DNA of 64,000 nt. It comes from Haloprofundus salilacus. Its GTDB lineage: Archaea; Halobacteriota; Halobacteria; Halobacteriales; Haloferacaceae. Positions 51,156-60,054 of this stretch are shown here, piece by piece. The notes under the pieces are model-generated. The model saw only the letters and a program-made list of their open reading frames with translations, was not told where the DNA came from and ran no database searches. Where the stretch lies: positions 1,302,001 through 1,366,000 of the forward strand of contig NZ_CP083723.1 in NCBI RefSeq assembly GCF_020150815.1. The letters are read 5' to 3'. The translations under genes and the position numbers were made by a program. The stretch's first letter is position 1; each line of letters opens with the position of its first letter.

Positions 51156-51920
51156 ATGCTACCCGCGGAGCGAAAACGGAGAATCGTCGAACTAGTGACC
51201 GAGTCCGACGGACGGTCGGTCGAAGAGCTCGCGTCGACGCTGGAGTACTCGAAGGCGACGATACGCCGCGACCTACGCCAACTCGAACAGGAAGGGATGG
51301 TCGAGCGCTCCCACGGCGGGGCGGTCCCGGCGACGACGGTCGGCCGTGAGCAGACATACGGCCAGCGCGAGGTGCAGAACCTCGAGCAGAAGATCGCTAT
51401 CGGCCGGCGGGCCGCCGAGGAACTCGTCGACGGGCAGGTGGCGTTCTTCGACGCCGGGACGACGACGATGGAGGTGGCGCGCCGGACGCCGCGGGACGGT
51501 TCGTTTCTGGCGGTGACGAACGCGCCGCGGTTGGCCGTCGAACTCGGCGAGTCCGAAACCGAGGTGAAACTCACCGGCGGCACGCTCCGAAAGCGGACCC
51601 GCGCGCTCGTCGGTCCGACGGCGGAGTCGTTCATGAACCGCATGAACTTCGACGTGCTCTTTCTAGGAACGAACGGCGTCTCGCCGGAGTCGGGGCTGAC
51701 GACGCCGAACGAGGACGAAGCGCGGATGAAGGAACTGATGGTCGAGCGGGCCGAGCGGGTCGTCCTCGTCGCCGACGCGACGAAAGTCGGCAAGCGGAGT
51801 TTCGTGCAGTTCGCCGACCTCTCGGACGTGGACCTGTTCGTCACCGCGGGCGATATCCCGAACGAGGCTCGCGACGCGTTCGACGGGGCCGGACTCGCGC
51901 TGGAGGTGGTGTCCGCGTGA
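51156..51920 (+). CDS. glpR: DeoR-family repressor of glycerol and fructose genes
   Basis: 254 residues. The N-terminal DeoR HTH is MLPAERKRRIVELVTESDGRSVEELASTLEYSKATIRRDLRQLEQEGMVERSHGGAV; the C-terminal sensor is DeoRC (FFDAGTTTMEVARRTP ... LTGGTLRKRTRALVGP ... LGTNGVSPESGLTTPNEDEARMKELMVERA). In Haloferax volcanii the gene in this position, GlpR, represses fructose and glycerol catabolic genes in the absence of inducer. GTGA overlap with pfkB. Confidence 0.92.
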   Translation: MLPAERKRRIVELVTESDGRSVEELASTLEYSKATIRRDLRQLEQEGMVERSHGGAVPATTVGREQTYGQREVQNLEQKIAIGRRAAEELVDGQVAFFDAGTTTMEVARRTPRDGSFLAVTNAPRLAVELGESETEVKLTGGTLRKRTRALVGPTAESFMNRMNFDVLFLGTNGVSPESGLTTPNEDEARMKELMVERAERVVLVADATKVGKRSFVQFADLSDVDLFVTAGDIPNEARDAFDGAGLALEVVSA

Positions 51921-52834
51921 TTCTCACGGTGACACCGAACCCCGCGCTGGACCACACGCTCACCGTCGACGAACCGCTGGAGCCCGAGCAGGTGACCCGC
52001 ACCGACGCCGCGCGGTACGACCCCGGCGGAAAGGGAATCAACGTCTCGAAGTACCTTAACGCGCTGGAGACGGAGACGCTCGCGACGGGGTTTCTCGGCG
52101 ACGCCTTCGGCGCGTTTCTCGAACGTCGGCTCCGCGACACCGATCTCGCGACCGACTTCGTCAAAATCGACGGCGTGACCCGACTCAACACGACGATTCT
52201 CGCGTCGAACGGCGAGTTCAAGGTGAACCAGAGCGGTCCCCGGGTGTCCGCGTCCTCCGTCGACGCCGCCGTCGACACCGTCGTCCGACACGACCCTGAG
52301 ACGGTGGTCGTCGCCGGGAGTCTCCCGCCGGGGACGGGTTCGGAGACGGTCGACCGTATCGCCGACTCCGGCGCGTGGGACACCGTCGTCGACGTCGACG
52401 GACCGCTGCTTCGTCGGCTGAACGCCGACTACGCGCTCTGCAAGCCGAACCGCGAGGAACTCGCCGTCGCCGCCGACGCGCCGGTCGACACCGTCGAACA
52501 GTGTCTCGACGCGGCCGAGCGACTCCGAGACGGGCGGAACGGACGGTACGAACGCGTCGTCGCCTCCCTCGGCGGCGACGGGGCGATCCTCGTCTCCGAC
52601 AACGGGGCGTACCACGCGTCGGCGCTGGATACGTCGGTCGTCGACACTGTCGGCGCGGGGGATGCGTTGCTGTCAGGCGTGCTGTCGGCGTTCGCTCGCG
52701 GTGCTTCCGAACCAGAGGCGATCAAAACCGGAATCGCCGTCGCGGCGGCGGTCGTCGCCGTCTCGGGAACCCGAGTTCCGACGTTCAAGGACGTTTCGGA
52801 GCGTATCGAACAGGTATCTCTCAGTCTGTTGTGA
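51917..52834 (+). CDS. pfkB: 1-phosphofructokinase, PfkB family
   Basis: 305 residues from a GTG start that overlaps the glpR stop (GTGA). PfkB/ribokinase fold: ILTVTPNPALDHTLTVDEPLEPEQVTRTDAARYDPGGKGINVSKYLNALE, then NTTILASNGEFKVNQSGP, and the C-terminal catalytic DTVGAGDALLSGVLSAFARG (Asp base). Phosphorylates fructose 1-phosphate from the PTS to fructose 1,6-bisphosphate. Known haloarchaeal partner of ptfC. Confidence 0.94.
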   Translation: MILTVTPNPALDHTLTVDEPLEPEQVTRTDAARYDPGGKGINVSKYLNALETETLATGFLGDAFGAFLERRLRDTDLATDFVKIDGVTRLNTTILASNGEFKVNQSGPRVSASSVDAAVDTVVRHDPETVVVAGSLPPGTGSETVDRIADSGAWDTVVDVDGPLLRRLNADYALCKPNREELAVAADAPVDTVEQCLDAAERLRDGRNGRYERVVASLGGDGAILVSDNGAYHASALDTSVVDTVGAGDALLSGVLSAFARGASEPEAIKTGIAVAAAVVAVSGTRVPTFKDVSERIEQVSLSLL

Positions 52835-52860
52835 ACGCCGTCGCGAGACGACGCTGTCGT

Positions 52861-52951
52861 CACGTAATTATATCGGAATAAAACGAAAACAAACGAACCT
52901 ATCCGAAACTATTTTTGAACAGTTACAGTAACAATCGTGAGGGTAAGAGCC
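52861..52951 (+). promoter_or_regulatory. AT-rich internal promoter region before ptfC
   Basis: The only long spacer inside the fructose cluster. ATTATATCGGAATAAAACG (52868-52886) and CTATTTTTGAAC (52909-52920) are TATA-like; the second fits a start shortly before the ptfC ATG. Suggests ptfC onward is separately transcribed from glpR-pfkB. Confidence 0.5.
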
Positions 52952-54121
52952 ATGTCAGCACGAGATTCCACAGAACGCGCGCTTCGCTCGCACGTCACCT
53001 CGGTCAAAGAGGACCTGATGACCGGCGTATCGTTCATGATTCCGTTCGTCACCATCGGCGGCATCTTCCTGGCGCTGGGGTATGCCGTCGCGTCGTTGCC
53101 CGGGGGTGTGACCGTCGAAGGCGTCTTCGACGAGACCGGGTCAATAGGTTGGTTCCTCGCGCAAATCGGCAGCGCGGGTCTCACCATTATGGTGCCTATT
53201 CTGGGCGCGTACATCGCCTACGCCATCGCCGACAGGCCCGGGTTAGCGCCGGGATTCCTCCTGGCGTACATCATTCAGCAAGGAGAGGTTCTCGTCGCCG
53301 CGGGCAACGTTATCGGTCTCGGCGGTGGCGAAGCCGGTGCAGGCTACCTCGGCGCGCTGGTCGCCGGGTTCCTGGCGGGCTACGTCGCGCGGTGGTTCAA
53401 GCAGCGAGACGTGCCGGGGTTCATCGAACCGATGATGCCGGTGCTCATCATCCCGGTGGCGACGATGGCCGTGCTCGTGCCCGTCGTCATCTTCGTCCTC
53501 GGCGTCCCCGTCGCCATCGCCAACGCCGAGCTGACGGCGACGCTCGAAGGGCTCCAGGGGAGTCAGGCGCTGCTCGTCGGCGCGATTCTCGGCGCGATGA
53601 TGGCGTTCGACATGGGCGGCCCGGTCAACAAGGTCGCCTACGTCTTTTCGGTGGGCCTCATCAGCGAGGGCATCTACGCGCCGATGGCCGCTGTAATGAT
53701 TGCGGGGATGACCCCGCCGCTCGGACTCGCGCTGTCAAACTTCATCGCGCCGCAGAAGTACACCGCCGAAATGTACGAGAACGCCAAGAGCGCCGTGCCG
53801 CTCGGTCTCTCGTTCATCACCGAGGGGGCGATTCCGTACGCCGCGGCCGACCCGCTCCGGGTAATTCCGAGCATCATCGCCGGAAGCGCCGTCGCCGGTG
53901 CGGCGTCGATGGGTCTCGGCGTCACCGTCCGCGCGCCCCACGGCGGCATCTTCGTCGTCCCGCTGTCGAACAGCCCGCTGCTGTTCCTCGGCTGTATTGC
54001 GCTCGGCGCGCTCGTCACCGCAGTAATCGCGACGGCCATCAAGCCGGACTTCGAGACCACCGTCGCCGACGTTCGGCAGACGAGCGAGCAACTCGAAAAG
54101 AGTCCGCAGACCTCCGACTGA
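52952..54121 (+). CDS. ptfC: Fructose PTS permease, EIIC component
   Basis: 389 residues, 8-10 membrane segments. EIIC-fructose: SVKEDLMTGVSFMIPFVTIGGIFLALGYAVAS, RPGLAPGFLLAYI, LGALVAGFLAGYVARWFKQ, FDMGGPVNKVAYVFSVGLI, and the conserved GxPxE-like loop ITEGAIPYAAADPLRVIPS. Carries fructose inward with coupled phosphorylation by EIIB. ATG 52952 (MSARDSTERAL) is preferred over the GTG 15 bases earlier. Confidence 0.95.
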   Translation: MSARDSTERALRSHVTSVKEDLMTGVSFMIPFVTIGGIFLALGYAVASLPGGVTVEGVFDETGSIGWFLAQIGSAGLTIMVPILGAYIAYAIADRPGLAPGFLLAYIIQQGEVLVAAGNVIGLGGGEAGAGYLGALVAGFLAGYVARWFKQRDVPGFIEPMMPVLIIPVATMAVLVPVVIFVLGVPVAIANAELTATLEGLQGSQALLVGAILGAMMAFDMGGPVNKVAYVFSVGLISEGIYAPMAAVMIAGMTPPLGLALSNFIAPQKYTAEMYENAKSAVPLGLSFITEGAIPYAAADPLRVIPSIIAGSAVAGAASMGLGVTVRAPHGGIFVVPLSNSPLLFLGCIALGALVTAVIATAIKPDFETTVADVRQTSEQLEKSPQTSD

Positions 54122-54159
54122 CCAAAAATAAACTTTCACTGCGTACCGTACACACTACG

Positions 54160-54624
54160 ATGGATCCAAACGACATCGACCGTCTGATTCCGGCCGAACT
54201 GATATCGTTGAACGACCCGCCGACGGAGAAGGAGGCGTGCATCGAGTACCTCCTCGATATTGTCGCCGATGCCGGGCGCGTCGAGAACAGAGACGCCGTG
54301 CTCGCGGCATTGCTCCAGCGAGAAGAGGAGACGACGACCGGCGTCGGCAAAGGAATCGGCATCCCGCATGCGAAAACCGACGCCGTCGGTCGGCCGTCGG
54401 TAGCGTTCACTCGGTCGGACGCGGGCGTCGACTTCGAGTCGATGGACGACGAACCGGCGCACCTCGTGTTCATGATTCTCGTCCCCGAGAGCGGCGGCGA
54501 CGAACACCTCGCCATCCTGAGCAGCCTCTCGCGTTCGCTCATGCACGACGAGGTACGGGAGGGCCTCTACGACGCCGAGACGCCCGCGGAGGTCCAGTCG
54601 GTGATGAAGGAGGCGATGGCGTGA
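54160..54624 (+). CDS. ptfA: Fructose PTS EIIA component
   Basis: 154 residues. PTS EIIA type 2 domain; phosphorylated His70 in GVGKGIGIPHAKTDAV, followed by VAFTRSDAGVDFESMDDEPAHLVFMILVPESGGDEHLAILSSLSR. Accepts phosphate from HPr and passes it to EIIB. The start at 54160 gives MDPNDIDRLIPAELISL. Overlaps ptsH1 by one base. Confidence 0.95.
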   Translation: MDPNDIDRLIPAELISLNDPPTEKEACIEYLLDIVADAGRVENRDAVLAALLQREEETTTGVGKGIGIPHAKTDAVGRPSVAFTRSDAGVDFESMDDEPAHLVFMILVPESGGDEHLAILSSLSRSLMHDEVREGLYDAETPAEVQSVMKEAMA

Positions 54625-54905
54625 TGGAGCGGACCGTTACTATCGTTCCGGAAGCGGGACTACACGCCCGTCCGGCCTCGCAGTTCGTGCAGGCGGCGAA
54701 CGAGCACGACGCCGAGGTCACTATCGAAAAAGTCGGGTCCGACGGCGGGCCGGTGAACGCGGGGAGCATGCTCGCGGTGACGAGCCTCGGCGCGGCCCAC
54801 AGCGACGAAGTGCGCCTCGTCGCGGAGGGCGACGACGCCGAGGCGGCGCTCGACGCGCTCGAAGAAGTTCTCTCGACGCCCGAGGCAGGGGACTCCGAGG
54901 AGTGA
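54624..54905 (+). CDS. ptsH: Phosphocarrier protein HPr
   Basis: 93 residues. Phosphorylated His14 in VPEAGLHARPASQFVQAAN; a Ser at ~48 in VNAGSMLAVTSLGA occupies the place of bacterial regulatory Ser46. Acidic C-terminus. Receives phosphate from PtsI and feeds EIIA-fructose and, by family logic, DhaM at 10.3 kb. Corresponds to ptsH1 of Haloferax. Confidence 0.95.
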   Translation: MERTVTIVPEAGLHARPASQFVQAANEHDAEVTIEKVGSDGGPVNAGSMLAVTSLGAAHSDEVRLVAEGDDAEAALDALEEVLSTPEAGDSEE

Positions 54906-56623
54906 CCGTGAGCGAACGAACACTCTCCGGCGTCGGCGCGACGCCGCTGTCGGGCGTCGGCAGCGTCGTCTGGTACCGGCCCGGCGAGGCGCTCGAACTC
55001 GACGACCCGCCGGAATCGGACGCCGTCGACCCGGCGGCCGAGCGCGAACGCTTCGAGGAGGCGAGAGACACCGCCCGCGAGGAGTTGGAGACCGAGCGCG
55101 AACGCGCCCGCGAGCGCGTCGGCGACGAGGAAGCCGCCGTCTTCGACGCCCACCTCCAGTTCCTCGACGACCCCCAGATTGGGGACGCCGTCGGCGACCA
55201 ACTCGACGCCGGACTCCCCGCGGAACACGCCGTCCGCAAGGGCTTCGCTGGACCCATCGAGCAGTTCGAAGGGATGGAAGGTCGGATGACCGAACGCGCC
55301 GACGACCTCCGGGACATCCGCGACCGACTCGTCCGCCTACTCGTCGGCGGCGAGCGGACCGACCTCTCGGCGCTGCCCGAGGGGAGCGTCGTCTTCGCCG
55401 AGCGGCTCACCCCGAGCGACACGGCGCAACTCGACCCCGAGGTGGTCTCGGGGTTCGTCACCGCGACGGGCGGCCGAACGTCGCACGCCGCCATCTTCGC
55501 GCGGTCGCTCGCGCTTCCGGCGGTCGTCGGCGTCGGCGACGACTTGTTCGCCGTCGAGGAAGGCACGGCAGTCGTCGTCGACGGCGACACCGGTGACGTG
55601 ATTCTCGACCCGACCGAGGAGACGCGCGCGGCGGCCGCCGACACCGATCGCGCCGAGGTTCGCCCCGAACCGGTCGCGACCAGCGACGGCGAACCCATCG
55701 AGGTCGCGGCGAACGTCGGCCAACCGGCCGAACTGGCGGGCGCGGTCGAGCAGGGGGCCGACGGTATCGGTCTCTACCGGACCGAGTTCCTCTTTCTTGA
55801 ACGCGAGTCGCCGCCCGACGAGGACGAGCAGTACGAGGCGTACGTCGACGCACTCGACGCGTTTCCGGAGGGCCGCGTCGTCGTCCGGACGCTCGACGTC
55901 GGCGGCGACAAACCCATCCCGTACCTCGAACTCCCCGAGGAGGAGAACCCGTTCCTCGGCGAGCGCGGCGTTCGGCGCTCGCTCGGCGTCGACGCCGGCC
56001 TCTTCGAGACGCAACTGCGGGCGCTGCTGCGTGCGGCGGCCGACGGCGCAGGCGACCTCGCGGTGATGGTACCGATGGTCGCGACCGTCGAGGAGTTCGA
56101 GGAAGCGCGCGAGGCGCTCGACTCGGTTGCCGCCGACCTCGAGAGCGAGGGTGTCGCCCACGAGACTCCGGAGTTCGGCCTGATGATAGAGACGCCGTCG
56201 GCGGCGTTCATGGCCGACGAGTTCGCCGCCCGCACGGAGTTTCTGTCCATCGGGACGAACGACCTCACGCAGTACGTGATGGCCGCTTCACGGGGCAACG
56301 AGCGCGTCTCTGAACTGCACGACCCCCGACATCCGGCGGTGCTCCGCGCCATCGCGCGAACCGTCGAAGGCGCCGAAGGAACCGACGCGTGGGTCGGCAT
56401 GTGCGGCGAGATGGCGGGAGATCCCGACCTCACCGAACTGCTCGTCGGCCTCGGCCTCGACGAACTGAGTATGAGTGCCGTCACGATTCCCGACGTGAAG
56501 GCGAACGTTGCGGAGACGGACGGAGAAGCGGCGTCGGCGCTCGCGGAGCGAACGCTCCGTGCTAGCACGAAACGTGAAGTAGAACAGCTGATAACTGACA
56601 CAATAGAGAACACAAAATCATGA
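54902..56623 (+). CDS. ptsI: PTS enzyme I (phosphoenolpyruvate-protein phosphotransferase)
   Basis: 573 residues, from GTG 54902 (overlap GTGA with ptsH) or GTG 54908. N-terminal HPr-binding helices (AERERFEEARDTAREELETERERARERVGDEEAAVFDAHLQFLDDP), phospho-His in TGGRTSHAAIFARS, and the PEP-binding barrel with RTLDVGGDKPIPYL, GTNDLTQYVMAASRGN and catalytic Cys in WVGMCGEMAGD. Starts the phosphorelay. Coupled to ptfB by an ATGA overlap. Confidence 0.96.
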   Translation: MTVSERTLSGVGATPLSGVGSVVWYRPGEALELDDPPESDAVDPAAERERFEEARDTAREELETERERARERVGDEEAAVFDAHLQFLDDPQIGDAVGDQLDAGLPAEHAVRKGFAGPIEQFEGMEGRMTERADDLRDIRDRLVRLLVGGERTDLSALPEGSVVFAERLTPSDTAQLDPEVVSGFVTATGGRTSHAAIFARSLALPAVVGVGDDLFAVEEGTAVVVDGDTGDVILDPTEETRAAAADTDRAEVRPEPVATSDGEPIEVAANVGQPAELAGAVEQGADGIGLYRTEFLFLERESPPDEDEQYEAYVDALDAFPEGRVVVRTLDVGGDKPIPYLELPEEENPFLGERGVRRSLGVDAGLFETQLRALLRAAADGAGDLAVMVPMVATVEEFEEAREALDSVAADLESEGVAHETPEFGLMIETPSAAFMADEFAARTEFLSIGTNDLTQYVMAASRGNERVSELHDPRHPAVLRAIARTVEGAEGTDAWVGMCGEMAGDPDLTELLVGLGLDELSMSAVTIPDVKANVAETDGEAASALAERTLRASTKREVEQLITDTIENTKS

Positions 56624-57153
56624 AACTCGTCGCAGTCACGTCCTGTCCGACCGGAATCGCACACAGTCAGATGGGCGCAGAGAACTTAGAACAGACCGCA
56701 GAACGCCTCGGCCACGACATCAAAGTCGAGATTCAAGGCGCGATGGGCGCAGAGAACGAACTCTCCGCGGAGCAGATTCACGAGGCCGACGCTGTCATCA
56801 TCGCCGCCGACACCTCGGTCAACCGCGACCGTTTCGCGGAGAAACCGCTGGTGAAGGGAACGATCAAAGATGCCGTTAACGACCCAGAAGGGCTCATCGA
56901 GGAGGCGCAGACGGCCGCGGGCGTCGAGGAGAGCGGTACGGGCGACGGAGCAGCGGCCGCGGCCGGGAAATCCAACGTCGAGACCGCTGCCGCCTCCGAC
57001 GAGGCGACCAGCGCCGGTGCGAGAGAGGAGAGCACCGTGGCGACGACCGACGGCCCGGACGACGCGGTGCAGGCGGACACGCCGAACCCGGACCAGATAG
57101 GCGGCGACCCGAACAAGGGGCTGTTCGCCCGTCTGAAGCGCCTGTTCTCCTGA
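56620..57153 (+). CDS. ptfB: Fructose PTS EIIB component with C-terminal extension
   Basis: 177 residues. The EIIB-fructose domain fills ~1-100; phosphorylated Cys9 in VTSCPTGIAHSQMGAENLE. A ~55-residue Ala/Ser/Thr/Asp-rich linker leads to a short basic end, GGDPNKGLFARLKRLFS, predicted amphipathic. The linker plus helix may tether free EIIB to the EIIC permease or the membrane, since the B and C domains are fused in most bacteria but separate here. A T5 tract follows. Confidence 0.94.
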   Translation: MKLVAVTSCPTGIAHSQMGAENLEQTAERLGHDIKVEIQGAMGAENELSAEQIHEADAVIIAADTSVNRDRFAEKPLVKGTIKDAVNDPEGLIEEAQTAAGVEESGTGDGAAAAAGKSNVETAAASDEATSAGAREESTVATTDGPDDAVQADTPNPDQIGGDPNKGLFARLKRLFS

Positions 57154-57161
57154 GACGCGAC

Positions 57162-57166
57162 TTTTT
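57162..57166 (+). terminator. T-run terminator candidate after ptfB
   Basis: TTTTT in GCGACTTTTTCCG, 8 bases past the ptfB stop, at the end of the fructose PTS operon. Confidence 0.5.
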
Positions 57167-57268
57167 CCGTGAGTCGGTCGGGAGAGTTGTGGTTCGTCGC
57201 GAGCCTCCCCGACGACTCCACCGGGTCCGTGGTCGGTGCTTAAGACCGTGGCGCGTGAAGAGAGAACC

Positions 57269-57418
57269 ATGCCGGAGATACACCTCGACGACGACACCGT
57301 CAGTCGACTCGACAGCCTCCGCGAGGAGGACGAGGAGTACGACGAGATAGTCAACGAACTCATCAACATCTACGAAGCGGGCGAACTGACGATGTTTCAC
57401 AGCGGCGACGAGATCTAA
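57269..57418 (+). CDS. Small ribbon-helix-helix-like haloarchaeal protein
   Basis: 49 residues. MPEIHLDDDTVSRLDSLREEDEEYDEIVNELINIYEAGELTM: a short strand followed by two helices, as in the antitoxin-like DUF7557 haloarchaeal proteins. Start at 57269. No toxin partner is visible beside it. DNA or partner binding is inferred from the fold pattern only. Confidence 0.7.
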   Translation: MPEIHLDDDTVSRLDSLREEDEEYDEIVNELINIYEAGELTMFHSGDEI

Positions 57419-57463
57419 CGCGGCGGACGCCGTCTCCGTAGCCCCGCCACTTCGTCCCCCCGC

Positions 57464-57913
57464 TCACTCCTGGTAAGCGACGCAGACCTGCTGCCACTTG
57501 CCTTTCTGTTCGAGATGCGACTGCAGTTCATCGGCGTACTCCTGCGTGAGTCGCTCGGCGCGTTCGAGCTGTTCCTGGTCGACGCCGCTGCTGCCGCCGC
57601 CGAGGCCGAGCGCGCCCTTTATCGAGTCGAAGATACCGCCGCCGCTGCCGCGGTTACTCCCCTCGGGTGCGCCGCCCATCGACTGCATCTGCGAGCGCAC
57701 GTTCTCCAGTTCGGGGATTATCTGCGGGACTTTCTCCGTGTTGGCGACGATGCGCGCGTTCTCGGGGTCGTCGGCGTTCTCGATTTCGAACTCGGTGGCG
57801 GTCATGACGAGTCCCCACTCCTGACTCGTGAACGCCGAGTCACGGATTCGCTGGTTGAACTCCCGGTCGACGGTCATCCGCTCGCCGACGATGCTGTCGG
57901 TCCAGTTCTGCAT
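57464..57913 (-). CDS. DUF5799 family haloarchaeal protein
   Basis: 149 residues. MQNWTDSIVGERMTVDREFNQRIRDSAFTSQEWGLVMTATEFEIENADDPENARIVANTEKVPQIIPEL is the conserved part; then a Gly/Ser-rich linker (GSGGGIFDSIKGALGLGGGSSG) and a helix EQLERAERLTQEYADELQSHLEQKGKWQQVC. Soluble; function unknown. ATG 57913 is preferred to a TTG two codons earlier. Convergent with the mini-gene before it. Confidence 0.85.
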   Translation of the reverse strand: MQNWTDSIVGERMTVDREFNQRIRDSAFTSQEWGLVMTATEFEIENADDPENARIVANTEKVPQIIPELENVRSQMQSMGGAPEGSNRGSGGGIFDSIKGALGLGGGSSGVDQEQLERAERLTQEYADELQSHLEQKGKWQQVCVAYQE

Positions 57914-58035
57914 ACCCAACGATTAGCACACCGCCGGTATCAGCGTTGTGTCCCGGCGCGACTCCCCCTCGAACACCGTCGAGACGGCCGTTTTTCTGTC
58001 GCCGCGCTTATCACGTCGGCCTACCCTCTCGGAGT

Positions 58036-59334
58036 ATGGAGCGGTACGACCTGCTGTATCGACTGTACGACGAGTTCGACACGAAGTCGCTGCGGGAGTA
58101 TCAGGACTTCGTCGATGTCTTCCCGCCGGTCGACTCGCGCGTCGCACTCGACCACTGGCAAGAGGCGAACGACGAACTGGAGGAGCGAAAAGACGAGATT
58201 CGGTCGGCGTTCGCGATGGGTGCGACGTATGCTGAAGTCGCCGCGCGCGCGAACCGCGAACAGGCGTTCACCGCGTTGGACCTGCACTCGAAGTACGGTC
58301 GGGCGGTGAACGCGCTCGTGCTGGACGTCGACGAGACGCTCCGCTCGGCGGGGCGCACGGACAACGAGATTCCGCGCGACACGCTGCACATGCTCACCGA
58401 GTTCCACGATTCGGGCGTCCCCATCGTCATCTGCACCGGCCAGACGCTGGAGAACGTCAAGGGTTTCACGATTCAGGGGCTCGGCAACGAACTCGTCCAC
58501 TCCGGCGACGTGAGCATCGTCTACGAGGCCGGCACCGGCGTGTTCACGCCGGGGCATGGGTCGGACACGAAGCGCCTGCTGTACGAGAATCTCGACCCCG
58601 AGATTCAGTCGGTGTTCGAGGAGATTCGCTCGCGAGTGCTGCCCAACGCCGCCGACGAACTGCGGCGCTCGGTTCATCTGCAGGGCAACGAGTTCAACGT
58701 CACGCTCAAGCCGAACTTCGAGACCGGCAGCAATCAGGCCGCGGCGATCATCGACGAAGCGCTCGTCTACCTGCTCGATCTGGTCGACGAAGCCGTCGTC
58801 AACTCGCTCGACGCCGCCGAAATCGCTGACGCTGACGACACTGACACTGCTGACGCCGATTCCGGTGACGCGACCGGACGCAGTCCGTCGTGGGCGCGGG
58901 CGTACTACGCCGACGCGGACAACGAGATCCGCGAGGTGCTCGAGTCCGAACACGCGGCTCCGGAACTGTCGCTCGAAGACGTACCCCCGGTCGTCGCCGA
59001 CCGGTTCGACCGCATCGACGTCGCCTACTACCACGCCGACGCCGCCGAAGTCGGATCGCTCGAACTCAACAAGGCTGCGGGCGTCGAGTCCGCGCTCGAC
59101 GTGCTCGGCGTCGACGACCCGTTCGTCCTCGTGATGGGCGACAGCAAATCCGACCTCCGAGTGATGCGGTGGGCCGCCGAGGAAGATGCCGGACTCGCCG
59201 CCGCCCCGGATCACTCCTCCCGCGACGTGTTGGGGCATGTGATGGAGACCGACGAACTGGTGTTCGACAGGGGTCGGTCGGCAGAGATGCTCCGGACGAT
59301 TCACGTCCTCAACTTGCTCGCAAAACTGGGGTGA
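58036..59334 (+). CDS. HAD-superfamily hydrolase with helical N-terminus
   Basis: 432 residues. A ~95-residue helical region rich in acidic and aromatic residues (YDLLYRLYDEFDTKSLREYQDFVDVF) precedes the HAD core: motif I ALVLDVDETLRSAG (~97-110), motif II IVICTGQTLENVKG, and motif IV VLVMGDSKSDLRVMRWAAEEDAG near 370. An acidic low-complexity insert (ADADDTDTADADSGDATG, ~259-276) splits the cap. Looks like a type II HAD phosphatase; substrate unknown. The start at 58036 suits the conserved N-terminus. Confidence 0.8.
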   Translation: MERYDLLYRLYDEFDTKSLREYQDFVDVFPPVDSRVALDHWQEANDELEERKDEIRSAFAMGATYAEVAARANREQAFTALDLHSKYGRAVNALVLDVDETLRSAGRTDNEIPRDTLHMLTEFHDSGVPIVICTGQTLENVKGFTIQGLGNELVHSGDVSIVYEAGTGVFTPGHGSDTKRLLYENLDPEIQSVFEEIRSRVLPNAADELRRSVHLQGNEFNVTLKPNFETGSNQAAAIIDEALVYLLDLVDEAVVNSLDAAEIADADDTDTADADSGDATGRSPSWARAYYADADNEIREVLESEHAAPELSLEDVPPVVADRFDRIDVAYYHADAAEVGSLELNKAAGVESALDVLGVDDPFVLVMGDSKSDLRVMRWAAEEDAGLAAAPDHSSRDVLGHVMETDELVFDRGRSAEMLRTIHVLNLLAKLG

Positions 59335-59492
59335 GTCGCGTCGGGGCGAATCAGGGTGCATCAGGGCGCTTCGAGGCTATTCGGAGCGAACCGAGTGACC
59401 CGATGGCGGGTTGAATCGCACTACACTCACAGAAAATGAACACTCTTTGATAACGAAAATACTATGTTTAAGATGCGTATCGTATTGTCACG

Positions 59493-59876
59493 ATGCGGTT
59501 ACGTCCCTCACAGTCGTCGTTCGCCCCCGGCGACCGGCTCTCGTTTGAGGGGACGCCGTTCGACGAGCGGGAGTTCTCGAATCTCTGGTTTCTCGCCGCG
59601 GCCGGCTACGGCGTCGGTGACACCGTCACGACCATCGCGCTGATGAACTACAGCCCGACCGTGATAGAGGGGAATCCGGTTCTGCGGTGGGCCGTCGCCC
59701 AGTTCGGTCAGAGCGGTCTCGTCGGGCTGAAACTAATCGCGTTATTCGCGTGTCTCGCGCTCAGCATCGACGCCATGCGCGACGGCGACAGACTCTGGTA
59801 CTACGCACCGCCGGTGGCGCTGGCAATCGTCGGCGCGTTCACGACCGTCTACAACCTCCGTCTGATGCTCGGATAG
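59493..59876 (+). CDS. DUF5658 small membrane protein
   Basis: 127 residues with three membrane segments (LWFLAAAGYGVGDTVTTIALM; GLVGLKLIALFACLALSIDAM; YYAPPVALAIVGAFTTVYNL). The phrase GDTVTT ... EGNPVLRW is typical of DUF5658. A GTTTAAG box at 59465-59471 lies about 27 bases before the ATG, giving a leaderless start. Function unknown. Confidence 0.82.
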   Translation: MRLRPSQSSFAPGDRLSFEGTPFDEREFSNLWFLAAAGYGVGDTVTTIALMNYSPTVIEGNPVLRWAVAQFGQSGLVGLKLIALFACLALSIDAMRDGDRLWYYAPPVALAIVGAFTTVYNLRLMLG

Positions 59877-60023
59877 TCGGCGACACGGTATACGCTTGTT
59901 CAGGAGGTCAGAGAAGCGACCACTGGCTCGGCCTGAGCGTCGTCTGTCGCACCCAGAACGAGCACGCATTCGTTCGGATAGATTCGACTCGGCGGTGGGA
60001 TACGCTCAATTTCAGTAGGAAAT

Positions 60024-60032
60024 TTTAAATAT
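60024..60032 (+). promoter_or_regulatory. TATA box for the HTH-membrane gene
   Basis: TTTTAAATA in GGAAATTTTAAATATCC, centred about 27 bases before the ATG at 60055; leaderless transcript expected. Confidence 0.65.
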
Positions 60033-60054
60033 CCCCGTTAGTGACTGCTCTTCG

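Noticed and set aside
57269-57418. Toxin-antitoxin system with the small ribbon-helix-helix protein as antitoxin
   Set aside because: No toxin-like gene lies next to it; the neighbour at 57464 is a DUF5799 protein on the other strand.
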